Shown: positions 9,267-18,283 of the stretch, piece after piece
How positions within the stretch are numbered: the first letter of the stretch is position 1
How the letters are laid out: the number at the start of each line of letters is the position of its first letter
DNA from: Acinetobacter sp. C26M
Lineage (GTDB): Bacteria > Pseudomonadota > Gammaproteobacteria > Pseudomonadales > Moraxellaceae
NCBI RefSeq assembly: GCF_023702675.1
Contig: NZ_CP098478.1
Location: 992,001-1,056,000 of the forward strand
Length of the DNA: 64,000 bases
Direction of reading: 5' to 3'
Notes under the pieces: generated by a model
What the model saw: only the letters and a program-made list of their open reading frames with translations
Databases searched by the model: none
Told to the model about the DNA's origin: nothing
Program-made: the position numbers and the translations under genes

Positions 9267-10601
9267 ATGAAGACAGTTGATGTTAATACAGTAATCAATC
9301 GTGATAGCTTATCGCCACTGCAATGGCTGGTATTTACACTGGGTTTCTTGGTATTTTTTTGTGATGGTTTAGATACCGGGATTATTGGTTTTATCGCGCC
9401 TGCCTTACTGGATGATTGGGGCATCAGCAAACCAGAATTGGCACCTGTGCTCAGTGCCGCGTTGGTGGGAATGTCGATTGGTGCAATTATTTCTGGACCA
9501 TTGGCAGATCGGTTTGGACGCAAAGGGGTGATTGTGTTCACGACCTTATTATTTTCAGTATTTACGATTCTATGTGGTTTTGCTTCTTCCACGCAGGACT
9601 TGATGATTTACCGCTTTATTACCGGTGTGGGCTTGGGTGCTGCCATGCCAAATATCAGTACCATCGTTTCAGAATATATGCCTGCGAAACGTAAAGCCTT
9701 TCTGACTGGGTTAGCAGGTTGTGGGTTTATGTTGGGGATTTCCTGTGGTGGTCTATTGTCTGCCTATTTACTGGAAAATCTCAGTTGGGCCAAAGTGGTG
9801 ATTTTGGGTGGCATTATTCCCTTGTTCCTCGTGGCGGTGTTATTAGTGAAATTACCAGAATCAGTCCCGTATCTGATTAAACGAGAGCAGCAAGCCAAAG
9901 CGCAACAGATTCTGGCAAAGATTCAAGGTTATGCATTTACCGATACTGTTAAAATCGAGTTGCCACACCTTGACGTGGATCGCAGTGAAAGCCCAGTGAA
10001 AACAGTTTTGGGCAAATATCTGTGGGGCTCTGTGATGTTATGGCTGTGCTGTTTTATGAGCCTGTTAGTGTTCTACTTGCTGACCAGTTGGATGCCAACC
10101 ATTTTAAAAACCGCAGGTTTTAGCACACAGCAGTTTAGTTTAATTGCCGCGATTTTCCCTTTTGGTGGGGTGATAGGTGCTGTCATCATGGGCTGGTATA
10201 TGGATAAACTGAATCCAACTCAGGTGATTAAATATGCTTACCTGACTGCATTTATCATGTTTATCATTGCGGGCTTTGTCAGTTCCAGTATCCTATTGCT
10301 TGGCATCAGTATTTTCCTGATCGGTGCATTACTGACAGGGGCGCAATCATCACTGCTACCTTTGGCGGCATTGTTTTATCCATCACAGTGTCGTGCGGTA
10401 GGGGTGTCATGGATGCATGGGATTGGCCGAGTGGGTGCTATCTTTGGGGCATTCTTTGGTTCTTACATCTTTACCTATGAGATCAGTCTTGGTGGAATTT
10501 TCTATCTGCTGGCCTTGCCAACGTTTATTGCTTTTATTGCTCTAAGTTTAAAAGCCATGCGTCAGAACAATAAAGCCAATCCAGTGTTAAGCACGAGTTA
10601 A
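9267..10601 (+). CDS. Aromatic acid:H+ symporter (MFS, AAHS family)
   Basis: This 444-residue, 12-helix major facilitator transporter has the AAHS signatures. These are DGLDTGIIGFIAPAL in helix 1, GPLADRFGRKGV in the loop 2-3, and MGWYMDKLNPTQV as the repeated motif after helix 8. It resembles PcaK/BenK/MhpT-type importers. It lies directly after antABC, separated by the antC terminator, so it may have its own promoter in the 140-base gap. Import of anthranilate or a similar aromatic acid is inferred from this position. Confidence 0.88.
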   Translation: MKTVDVNTVINRDSLSPLQWLVFTLGFLVFFCDGLDTGIIGFIAPALLDDWGISKPELAPVLSAALVGMSIGAIISGPLADRFGRKGVIVFTTLLFSVFTILCGFASSTQDLMIYRFITGVGLGAAMPNISTIVSEYMPAKRKAFLTGLAGCGFMLGISCGGLLSAYLLENLSWAKVVILGGIIPLFLVAVLLVKLPESVPYLIKREQQAKAQQILAKIQGYAFTDTVKIELPHLDVDRSESPVKTVLGKYLWGSVMLWLCCFMSLLVFYLLTSWMPTILKTAGFSTQQFSLIAAIFPFGGVIGAVIMGWYMDKLNPTQVIKYAYLTAFIMFIIAGFVSSSILLLGISIFLIGALLTGAQSSLLPLAALFYPSQCRAVGVSWMHGIGRVGAIFGAFFGSYIFTYEISLGGIFYLLALPTFIAFIALSLKAMRQNNKANPVLSTS

Positions 10602-10606
10602 TAGAT

Positions 10607-10637
10607 AAAAGCCCAGTACACAAAGACTGGGCTTTTT
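10607..10637. terminator. Bidirectional terminator between the MFS gene and the AraC gene
   Basis: AAAAGCCCAGT (10607-10617) pairs with ACTGGGCTTTT (10626-10636) around an 8-base loop. A and T tracts on both sides suit it to end both convergent transcripts. Confidence 0.9.
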
Positions 10638-10651
10638 ATGTTTAAGATCGT

Positions 10652-11638
10652 TCAATCTGCTTTATTTCGGGTCTCACTGGGTTTTTCACCAAATTCATCT
10701 TTATAGTCTTGAGCAAAACGGCTGAGATGATTAAAGCCCCAGTCATAGGCTAGTTTTGAAATTGAGATTTTCTGCTGCTTATCAGCACGACTCAAGGTTT
10801 TATAAATTTGCTGCAACCGATATTTGCGTAAATAGGCCATTGGACTCAGGCCATAATACTGCTGAAATTCTTCATAGAGTTTGGATTTAGACACACCTGC
10901 CAAAATGTGGAGACTTTCGGCATTTAGGGCTTCATGGGCATGCTGAATGATAAAGTTTTTTACTTTGCGCAGGTATGCAGGCTCTCCTCGTTTGCAGCGT
11001 TCATGTAGCGCCGCAGAATAATTATTTTCCTGAGACAGCAGTAAGGCCTTAATTACAAAATTTTCATAGTCTTCCGAAAACATGGGTAGGCCAGAAAAGT
11101 CCGCATAGTGGGATTTAAGCTGCAAAAAGTTTTCAATATTGTGCCACCATGCCTTCATCAGACCAGTCACCGACAGGGAAATTTCAGGGTTAAAGACGAT
11201 GGCTTCTTCAATCGGATGATTGAGGAGTTCGGACAGGACCAGTTGCAGGCTGTTTTCAGGAATCACCACCTGAAATTTTTGACAGTCCTGATTAATGATC
11301 AAGTCCTGTAAGTCCTGATTAGAGACAATTAAACCCGTTTGTGCATCGGACTGGTACTTCGCGCCACGGATACTCAGCGTTTGTTTGCCGCGAAAGGGCA
11401 GGCTGATGCTATAGGCTTTCAGATTGGCAATATTGATGGCGACATTGGCTCCATAACTGATGGTTCCGATCGCCATTTTTTTATGCGGTAAACGAATCCC
11501 GTCATAATGAAAATCGAGTGTTTCTCGACATAGGGTATCCAAGCGGTGTTCACCACAGATCATTGACATCAGATCTTGAGCAAAATCGGCCTGATGCGAA
11601 TGATGGATAAGATCCATGTTTTGGCTGAGTGATGTCAT
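10652..11638 (-). CDS. antR: AraC-family transcriptional regulator, probable activator of the ant genes
   Basis: This 328-residue regulator has an N-terminal AraC_binding_2-type sensor domain (about residues 30-200) and a C-terminal double helix-turn-helix. The latter is seen in LAGVSKSKLYEEFQQYYGLS, MAYLRKYRLQQIY and DWGFNHLSRFAQDYKDEFGE, followed by KPSETR. The neighbouring anthranilate dioxygenase operon and transporter are read toward it. Control of antABC, with anthranilate or its product as effector, is an inference from position and from AntR regulators of other bacteria. Confidence 0.75.
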   Translation of the reverse strand: MTSLSQNMDLIHHSHQADFAQDLMSMICGEHRLDTLCRETLDFHYDGIRLPHKKMAIGTISYGANVAINIANLKAYSISLPFRGKQTLSIRGAKYQSDAQTGLIVSNQDLQDLIINQDCQKFQVVIPENSLQLVLSELLNHPIEEAIVFNPEISLSVTGLMKAWWHNIENFLQLKSHYADFSGLPMFSEDYENFVIKALLLSQENNYSAALHERCKRGEPAYLRKVKNFIIQHAHEALNAESLHILAGVSKSKLYEEFQQYYGLSPMAYLRKYRLQQIYKTLSRADKQQKISISKLAYDWGFNHLSRFAQDYKDEFGEKPSETRNKAD

Positions 11639-12110
11639 CGTCCTTTCACCTAGCTAGTGTTTGTTGTTTTAGCAGCAAGAAAAATGCCATTCTGATCCAT
11701 AAATGACCGTGCTTTTCTCGCGTGGAAGAATGGGTTACTTCACAAAAATCAATATTCCACCTAAGTTCATTAGAACAAATTCAGCCAAATACACAAGTCT
11801 ATTCCACATATATCTTCATGCTTTATAGGTATGTTTAGTGTCGTTGCATCAAGGGGGGCGTGAAGTTCACTCGCTTAGCATCCAAACTTTAAGTTTCTTA
11901 TCAGTATTAAAATATCAATTTATAAGAATTGAACGCATCAGTTATATTTTTTATTCTCGTCATATGATTTTTTATCGTTAAAATGCGAAATAATTTTTTA
12001 TCCGTGTTTTGCACTTTGGTTTTTTAACATTCAGTTAAGTTTTCAAACATAGACTGATCGGCTGATTAAACCAAAAGTTAAAAAGTCTCTTTAATTTTCA
12101 GGAATAACCT
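11639..12110. other. Intergenic region between antR and emrA, no gene seen
   Basis: These 472 bases hold the divergent promoters of the AraC regulator and the efflux operon. They are A/T-rich, with several T tracts near 11950-12030. I see no convincing short gene, strong hairpin or repeat. Confidence 0.5.
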
Positions 12111-13259
12111 ATGACTGACGCCCAAGCCAATCCACAGGATGCTACTGTAAATTCGGCATCAGATGATGCAATGAAAGCAAAACGTAAAAAGTTTCTCGGA
12201 TTTTTCGCACTCATTCTCATTCTCGCTGCAATTCTGTATGGCATTTGGGCGTTATTCTTTAACCATTTGGTCAGTACTGATAATGCTTATGTCGGTGCAG
12301 AAACTGCACAAATTACCTCAATGGTCAGTGGGCAGGTGGCAGAAGTACTAGTTAAAGAGACACAACAAGTCAAACAAGGCGATGTGTTGGTGCGTATTGA
12401 TGAACGTGATGCCAAGATTCAATTGGCTCAGGCGCAGGCAGAACTTGCTAAAGCGCAACGTCAATACAAACAAAGCCAAGCCAACAGCAGTTCTTTGAAT
12501 TCTCAGGTTGTCGTCCGTAACGATGAAATTACCAGTGCACAAGCACAAGTGACCAAAGCACAAGCTGATTACGATCGCGCTGCATTAGAGCTTAAACGCC
12601 GTAATGAACTGGCTGCGACAGGTGCAATTTCTAAAGAAGAATTGAGTAAGGCGCAAAGTGCGGTTTCAACTGCAAAAGCAAGTCTGGATTTGGCTCAAGC
12701 TGGTTTGGCACAAGCAACATCAAGCCGTAAAGCGGCTGAAAGTACCTTTGCTGCCAATGAGGCCTTGATTCAAGGGGTGAATGAAGCATCAACGCCTGAT
12801 GTGTTGGTGGCGAAAGCACATGTAGAACAGGCCACATTGGACTTAGAACGTACGGTGATTCGTGCGCCTGTTGATGGTGTCATCGCACGCCGTAATATTC
12901 AGATTGGACAAAGGGTTGCGCCAGGTACGGTGATGATGTCTGTGGTACCAGTCTCTGCACTGTATGTTGATGCCAACTACAAAGAAAGCCAATTGGCGAA
13001 AGTCAAAGCAGGGCAGAAAGTAACTTTACGTTCTGACTTATATGGTGATGACGTGGTTTATCACGGTACGGTACAAGGTTTCTCAGGCGGTACAGGTGCA
13101 GCATTTGCTCTGATTCCTGCGCAAAATGCCACAGGAAACTGGATTAAAGTGGTACAGCGTTTACCTGTGCGTATCAACCTTGATCCGAAAGAACTTGCAG
13201 AACATCCATTGCGTGTAGGGTTGTCGATGCAAGCGGATATTGATCTCGCATCGAAGTAA
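12111..13259 (+). CDS. emrA: EmrA-type HlyD-family periplasmic adaptor of a multidrug efflux pump
   Basis: This 382-residue membrane-fusion protein has a cytoplasmic N-terminus rich in polar residues and one membrane anchor at about residues 29-50 (GFFALILILAAILYGIWALF). The biotinyl-lipoyl half ends DNAYVGAETAQITSMVSGQV. A long Ala/Gln-rich coiled coil follows at about 95-235. The second lipoyl half has TVIRAPVDGVIARRNIQIGQ, followed by the beta-barrel VDANYKESQLAKVKAGQ. AGGAA precedes ATG 12111. It is 6 bases from emrB, so the two are one operon. Drug extrusion across both membranes needs an outer-membrane channel encoded elsewhere. Confidence 0.88.
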   Translation: MTDAQANPQDATVNSASDDAMKAKRKKFLGFFALILILAAILYGIWALFFNHLVSTDNAYVGAETAQITSMVSGQVAEVLVKETQQVKQGDVLVRIDERDAKIQLAQAQAELAKAQRQYKQSQANSSSLNSQVVVRNDEITSAQAQVTKAQADYDRAALELKRRNELAATGAISKEELSKAQSAVSTAKASLDLAQAGLAQATSSRKAAESTFAANEALIQGVNEASTPDVLVAKAHVEQATLDLERTVIRAPVDGVIARRNIQIGQRVAPGTVMMSVVPVSALYVDANYKESQLAKVKAGQKVTLRSDLYGDDVVYHGTVQGFSGGTGAAFALIPAQNATGNWIKVVQRLPVRINLDPKELAEHPLRVGLSMQADIDLASK

Positions 13260-13265
13260 TCAGCC

Positions 13266-14792
13266 ATGAAAACGCAAAATCCATTTGCAGAACTTAGTGG
13301 CGGGCGCTTACTGCTTGCCGCCTTTGTGATCGCGCTTTCAAATTTTATGGTGGTACTGGATACCACCATTGCCAACGTGTCTGTCCCTCATATTACAGGA
13401 AATTTAGCGGTTTCTAGTTCTCAAGGGACATGGGTCATTACTTCTTATGCTGTTGCTGAGGCAATTTGTGTCCCTTTAACCGGTTGGTTGGCTGGACGCT
13501 TTGGCACAGTGCGCGTGTTTGTTTTTGGGCTGATTGGATTCACTATCTTTTCCTTCCTGTGTGGTTTGGCGACTTCGCTCGAAATGCTGGTATTTTTCCG
13601 TATCGGACAAGGTCTCTGTGGTGGCCCACTCATGCCACTGAGCCAAACACTATTGATGCGGATTTTCCCACCTGAAAAACATGCGCAGGCAATGGGCCTC
13701 TGGGCGATGACCACGGTGATTGGACCGATTCTTGGACCTATCCTTGGCGGACTCATCAGTGACAATCTGTCTTGGCACTGGATTTTCTTTATCAATATTC
13801 CTGTGGGTATTTTCTGTGTTTTAGCAGCGATACGTTTGTTGTCTGTGGCTGAAACTAAAACTGAAAAACTGCGGATTGATGCGATTGGTCTAGGTCTGTT
13901 GGTACTCTGGATTGGCGCACTACAATTGATGCTCGATCTGGGGCATGAACGAGACTGGTTTAATAGCAGCAGTATTATCATGCTGGCCTTGATTGCTGTG
14001 GTTGGCTTTATTGTCTTTATGATTTGGGAACTGACTGAAAAACACCCCGTGGTCAATCTGTATGTATTCCGTCATCGAGGCTTCGCCGTTTCCGTACTGG
14101 CGCTGGCTTTTGGCTTTGGTTCCTTCTTTGGCAGTATCGTGTTAATACCACAATGGCTCCAGATGAATTTGGGCTATACCGCCACATGGGCAGGTTATCT
14201 CACTGCTACCATGGGCTTTGGTAGTCTGACCATGTCGCCAATTGTGGCCAAACTGTCGACCAAATATGACCCACGTGCCTTGGCCAGTTTTGGTTTGGCT
14301 CTGCTCGGTGTTGTGACTTTGATGCGTGCCTTCTGGGTCACTGATGCGGACTTTATGTCTTTGGCTTGGCCGCAAATCTTGCAAGGTTTTGCAGTGCCTT
14401 TCTTCTTTATTCCGCTGTCAAATATTGCAATGGGCTCAGTCTTGCCGCAAGAAATGGCATCAGCCGCAGGTTTGATGAACTTCTTGAGAACCATGGCAGG
14501 GGCGATTGGTGCTTCAATCGCAGTTACCATATGGGATGATCATGCCAAAGTGGCACGTAGTGAAATGGTGAATAACTTGCATCCACAAGAAGTACAAAAT
14601 ACTTTATTGCAAAATGGATTCTCCTCTGATGCGACGCTCGCCACGATTGCCAATCTGGTGGATAAAGAGGCAATTACTATGTCTGCCAATCATGTGTTTA
14701 TGTTATTGGCGATTGTGTTTGTCTTTGCCAGTGCCCTGATCTGGATGAGCCCAAAACCGAAACCTGTGGCTGGTGGACCAGCACCACATTAA
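13266..14792 (+). CDS. emrB: EmrB/QacA-type DHA2 drug:H+ antiporter
   Basis: This 508-residue, 14-helix MFS exporter carries DHA2 motifs. Helix 1 has MVVLDTTIANVSVPHITGNL, loop 2-3 has GWLAGRFGTVRVF, and helix 5 (motif C) has GPILGPILGGLISDNLSWHW, followed by IFFINIPVGI. It pairs with the EmrA adaptor just upstream. Substrates of this copy cannot be read from sequence. No dedicated regulator lies next to it; the AraC gene upstream points the other way. Confidence 0.88.
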   Translation: MKTQNPFAELSGGRLLLAAFVIALSNFMVVLDTTIANVSVPHITGNLAVSSSQGTWVITSYAVAEAICVPLTGWLAGRFGTVRVFVFGLIGFTIFSFLCGLATSLEMLVFFRIGQGLCGGPLMPLSQTLLMRIFPPEKHAQAMGLWAMTTVIGPILGPILGGLISDNLSWHWIFFINIPVGIFCVLAAIRLLSVAETKTEKLRIDAIGLGLLVLWIGALQLMLDLGHERDWFNSSSIIMLALIAVVGFIVFMIWELTEKHPVVNLYVFRHRGFAVSVLALAFGFGSFFGSIVLIPQWLQMNLGYTATWAGYLTATMGFGSLTMSPIVAKLSTKYDPRALASFGLALLGVVTLMRAFWVTDADFMSLAWPQILQGFAVPFFFIPLSNIAMGSVLPQEMASAAGLMNFLRTMAGAIGASIAVTIWDDHAKVARSEMVNNLHPQEVQNTLLQNGFSSDATLATIANLVDKEAITMSANHVFMLLAIVFVFASALIWMSPKPKPVAGGPAPH

Positions 14793-14916
14793 AGTAAATA
14801 GGCGCTTGAAAAAGTAAGTTCCGCAACAATATAGGGTTATAAGCGCATATTTTGCTCGATGCTTAGAAATTAAGATTTAAATTCTAGTCATCTATGCTAT
14901 GATTGCGCTGTACTTT

Positions 14917-15275
14917 GGGGATGTTCCTGGCTTCGACGCTGGTGATGAAACTCATAGATGCATGCCGAGAGCGCATTTCCTCTCGTAAATCAAATTTGCA
15001 TTTTTTAGTCGCAAACGACGAATCATACGCTCTAGCTGCCTAAGGGCAGCTTGTCCGCCTCTCTGAATACTTGTGGTTAGAGAGTCCGACTGAAGCGCAC
15101 GCACACAAGTCCGTATAAAGCCAAGCCTCGGGGCTTTGTACTAAACTTAGAGGATCGCGATTTGTACCCTGTTCGTCGGGTCACAAAGAGTTAAAATAGT
15201 AGACGATATCTAAGCATGTAGTATTCTCGAGCGTAGTGCTGGCGGACGCGGGTTCGACTCCCGCCATCTCCACCA
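14917..15275 (+). ncRNA. ssrA: Transfer-messenger RNA (tmRNA)
   Basis: The 5' end GGGGATG pairs with CATCTCC before the encoded CCA at the 3' end, with one G-T wobble, and the T-arm reads GGTTCGACTCCCGCC. The tag ORF begins at the GCA resume codon at 15011 and reads ANDESYALAA before TAA at 15041-15043. With the charged alanine the tag is AANDESYALAA, ending in the usual LAA degron. tmRNA rescues stalled ribosomes. Its 3' end is the integration site of the element that follows. Confidence 0.98.
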
Positions 15276-15280
15276 AAATA
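15261..15280 (+). repeat. Attachment site 1 (ssrA 3' end)
   Basis: CCGCCATCTCCACCAAAATA forms the last bases of ssrA plus five bases beyond. Copies lie at 34601-34620 (19 of 20 bases equal) and, more diverged, at 29412-29435 and 60562-60582. A tyrosine integrase starts 180 bases later, the classic arrangement for tmRNA-targeting elements. Confidence 0.8.
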
Positions 15281-15306
15281 TTATTCGGGATTGTTCGATC
15301 CGATAT

Positions 15307-15343
15307 AAAAAAGCCTTTAAGTTCAATACTTAAGGGCTTTTTT
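15307..15343 (+). terminator. Terminator downstream of ssrA
   Basis: AAAAAAGCCTTTAA (15307-15320) pairs with TTAAGGGCTTTTTT (15330-15343), with one G-T wobble and a T tract. It lies on the element side of the attachment core, so the element either supplies or restored a terminator for ssrA. Confidence 0.85.
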
Positions 15344-15459
15344 ATTTGTCTGTTTGTCCGATATCATCCGACTTGATTTGACCTTATTTTTGCCTTCTGT
15401 GGGTAATTATTGGGAAAATTTACCCAATTATTTTTAGTCTAGATAAAGGGTAAATACAG

Positions 15460-16596
15460 ATGAAGCTTACCGATACAGAATGCAGAAAAGCACAACCAAA
15501 AGAAAAACGATATCGGCTTTCGGATGAGAATGGTCTATCACTTCTTGTGACACCATCTGGGCAAAAATACTGGAACATACGCTTTACTGTTCTTGGTGAG
15601 CGTAAGTCAGAGTCACTTGGTCCATATCCTGATATGAGTTTAAAGAAAGCAAGGGAGCTTGCACTTGAACTGAAATACAAATATTCCAAGTCAGTATTGC
15701 ACGAGGATATTCAGCCATTCTTTAAAGAGGTGGCGGAAGACTGGTTTGAGAATCAAAGAGAGACTTGGTCATCCAAACATATAAGTAATGTGCGAGCATC
15801 TTTAGATGAGCTTTATATTGCTCTGGCCAATAAACGTATTAATCAAATTCAAGCACCAGAGATATTGCAGATAATCAAAAAGATCGAAGCTAGAGGCTCA
15901 TTAGAGGTAGCTAAGCGCACCTTGTCACGGTGTGGTATGGTCATGAAATATGCCATAGCTCATGGCTATAGATATGATAATCCAGCAAGTGATTTGGTTT
16001 ATGCACTCAAAAATAAAAAAGTGAAGAACTTAGCTTCTTTATCAGAAAGCGAAATGCCTGAATTCCTTAGACGCATCAAAGCCTATCCAGCAGATGCTCA
16101 AACCCATCATGCTATTATTCTGATCATGCTTACTGGTGTTAGAGTAAGTGAATTACTGCAAGCGCGTTGGGATGAATTTGATCTAGAAGAGCGTAAATGG
16201 GACATCCCTGCTGAGCGTATGAAGAACGGTTTATCCCATCGTGTACCGTTGACGGACAGTATGATCGATGAACTTCAAGCGTTGCGTCTGACACATAATC
16301 AGGATCTGTTATTTCCTCACCGACTAAATAACAAGGAAGCTATGCGTAGTGAGTCAATCTTGGCTGTGATTAAGCGATCTGGTTATTCAGGAAGAATGAC
16401 TACACATGGCTTTAGATCATTATTTAGTACAGTAGTGAATGAATCGAATTTATTCAATCCTGATGCAATTGAGCGTCAGCTTGCCCATGTGCCACAAAAT
16501 AGAATTCGTTCTGCTTATAACCGTGCCCAGTATTGGGATGAGCGTGTAAAAATAATGGAATGGTATGGTGAGCAAGTAAAAACTTGGTTAGCTTAA
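15460..16596 (+). CDS. Tyrosine-type integrase of the ssrA-targeting element
   Basis: This 378-residue integrase has an N-terminal Arm-DNA-binding (DUF4102) domain, MKLTDTECRKAQPKEKRYRL, and RKSESLGPYPDMSLKKAREL. A SAM-like core-binding domain follows at about 85-180. The catalytic domain shows LTGVRVSELLQARWDEFD (first Arg), MTTHGFRSLFSTVVNE (HxxR), RQLAHVPQNRIRSAYNR (His and Tyr) and the usual tail WGEQ-like WYGEQVKTWL. AAAGGG precedes the ATG. It should catalyse recombination at the ssrA 3' end, and nothing in it looks broken. Confidence 0.95.
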   Translation: MKLTDTECRKAQPKEKRYRLSDENGLSLLVTPSGQKYWNIRFTVLGERKSESLGPYPDMSLKKARELALELKYKYSKSVLHEDIQPFFKEVAEDWFENQRETWSSKHISNVRASLDELYIALANKRINQIQAPEILQIIKKIEARGSLEVAKRTLSRCGMVMKYAIAHGYRYDNPASDLVYALKNKKVKNLASLSESEMPEFLRRIKAYPADAQTHHAIILIMLTGVRVSELLQARWDEFDLEERKWDIPAERMKNGLSHRVPLTDSMIDELQALRLTHNQDLLFPHRLNNKEAMRSESILAVIKRSGYSGRMTTHGFRSLFSTVVNESNLFNPDAIERQLAHVPQNRIRSAYNRAQYWDERVKIMEWYGEQVKTWLA

Positions 16597-16747
16597 ATCT
16601 ATGTGAATAATATAAAAAATGTAGCCCAAGCAAAAGTTTTATCAGATTTTTACCAAAAATTATCGAGATTAATTTTTTGAGAATTCTTTAAATTTTATAA
16701 TTTTGACTAAGTGGAAATGGGCTGTTAATTTTTTATCCCTAGCATAG

Positions 16748-16781
16748 AGGGAGGTTTCTTTAATTATTTAAGTACCTCCCT
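16748..16781 (-). terminator. Hairpin at the 3' end of the RHH-like gene
   Basis: AGGGAGGT (16748-16755) pairs with ACCTCCCT (16774-16781), with an 18-base loop, 12 bases beyond the stop codon of the minus-strand gene. The T tract is poor, so termination efficiency is uncertain. Confidence 0.5.
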
Positions 16782-16792
16782 AATTATTATAG

Positions 16793-17797
16793 TTAATAAA
16801 GATATTTACCATCCTTAGTTGCTACATTATGAAATTTTTCATCAATAAGTGTTTCTATGATTTTTTGTTCTTTCATATTCATCAGTCGACTGAGTTGTTG
16901 TAGTTGTCTAATGGACTCTTTTGTTAGTGGTAGATGATATGGTTTTTTTGTCTTTTCTCCATCTCTAAATTTTTTCTGAGACCAACTCCTTTTCATTTTA
17001 TCAATGTAAAGCTTGCGAGAGTCAGAATGATCAAAGGAAAATTCACTTAGTTTAAATAGTATTGATGAATATTGATCAGAATTAGTTTCCCATCCAATTA
17101 ACTCAAGGTTAGGACATGTTTTTTTAATTTCTTTTTTATTTAAATATTCACATATCCAGTTTAACTGCTCTGTATTTTTCTTATCTATCCATTTTTCTAA
17201 GGTATCATTTTTTTTAGTTTTATGCCATTCAATCTTTAATTGTTCAATTAAATCATTTTTTTCTTTTAAATCTAAATTTAATTTATCTAATTCATATATA
17301 AAATTATCGTAAAGTGATGATGTGGTTTTCATAAAGCCTTGATTTATAAAAATTCCAACTTGTGGAATTAATGGGGGCGTAGCACGTGTATTTGTATTTT
17401 TTTGAGGTAAGATATTGCTATATATTTCTTTGTCTTCTATTTTTATGTGGTTTTCTTGTGGTAGGGAAATTGGTTTTAATTTTTGAATTAACCAAAATAT
17501 TAATAGATAATCAGTTTTAGAAACCCATGATATATATTCTTTAGGTAATATTCTGTTTTTAACTGTTAGGTGTGAGACTTGGATATAATAATTAAGGTCA
17601 TGATTTTTTAAAAATAAAAAATAATCTGCTTTAATTGTATCTATTGGTGGTAATGGGTTTTTACCGAAGATATTATTATTTTCTTGTTTGATTTTTTGGA
17701 TTTCATAATAAAAGACAGTCCATAATAATTCGTACCCTCTATCATCAATATCCTTGAAATATTCTTTATACTTCCGTTGTATTTCCTCGATATACAT
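16793..17797 (-). CDS. Unknown element protein with a C-terminal ribbon-helix-helix-like segment
   Basis: This 334-residue, Lys/Asn/Ile-rich, very A/T-rich gene sits next to the integrase and is transcribed toward it. I do not recognise the whole protein. The centre, about 165-200, looks coiled (YELDKLNLDLKEKNDLIEQL). The last 45 residues have a strand-helix-helix pattern (PYHLPLTKESIRQLQQLSRL, then MNMKEQKIIETLIDEKF) like a CopG/Arc ribbon-helix-helix. That suggests a DNA-binding accessory or regulator of the element. AAGGAT lies at the proper distance before the ATG. No catalytic motif is seen. Confidence 0.7.
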   Translation of the reverse strand: MYIEEIQRKYKEYFKDIDDRGYELLWTVFYYEIQKIKQENNNIFGKNPLPPIDTIKADYFLFLKNHDLNYYIQVSHLTVKNRILPKEYISWVSKTDYLLIFWLIQKLKPISLPQENHIKIEDKEIYSNILPQKNTNTRATPPLIPQVGIFINQGFMKTTSSLYDNFIYELDKLNLDLKEKNDLIEQLKIEWHKTKKNDTLEKWIDKKNTEQLNWICEYLNKKEIKKTCPNLELIGWETNSDQYSSILFKLSEFSFDHSDSRKLYIDKMKRSWSQKKFRDGEKTKKPYHLPLTKESIRQLQQLSRLMNMKEQKIIETLIDEKFHNVATKDGKYLY

Positions 17798-18283
17798 GAC
17801 TCATATCCTTAGATATCTTTGTAGAATTCCAATAGAAAATACAATGGTTTTTAGTAGTTTTCAAGAGTTATTTTTAAAATTTATATGTAGTGTTTTTGTA
17901 GTATTTTCATAGTAAAAAGCTATTTAAGTTATTGATTAATATTAATTGAAATTATTTTTTTAATTGTAGTATGTCATATTTTGTATGTTTCCTAGAATTT
18001 TATTTTTCATCTCAACTTTAGCTCCAGAATAAGTCACAATGATCAAGGGTGGCCTTACCCAAATTATTTCATCTGTAGGCTTAGCCTGGCATAAAAGGAG
18101 TTCGGCTTAGTGGGTATTAAATATTATCTATTAGAATTAACTAAATAGAATTAAAATAATATGACCAATTCTCAAATGGTAGATGAGGTTGTTATTTGGT
18201 AGGTGTCAATTACATATATCTACTCAATATAAAAAAATACATTAGTTGCCATCACTATGAATCTATTCTAGTGAGTCAATTAA
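17798..18283. other. Intergenic region between divergent element genes
   Basis: These 486 A/T-rich bases lie between the RHH-like gene and the replication gene and must hold both promoters. Around 18010-18110 the composition is closer to coding DNA, possibly a decayed fragment, but no open frame or known repeat could be assigned. Confidence 0.4.

Noticed and set aside
13445..14056. 203-codon open frame on the minus strand inside emrB
   Set aside because: It is antisense to a clear 14-helix transporter gene, has no ribosome site and reads as low-complexity Pro/Arg/Ser; a shadow frame.
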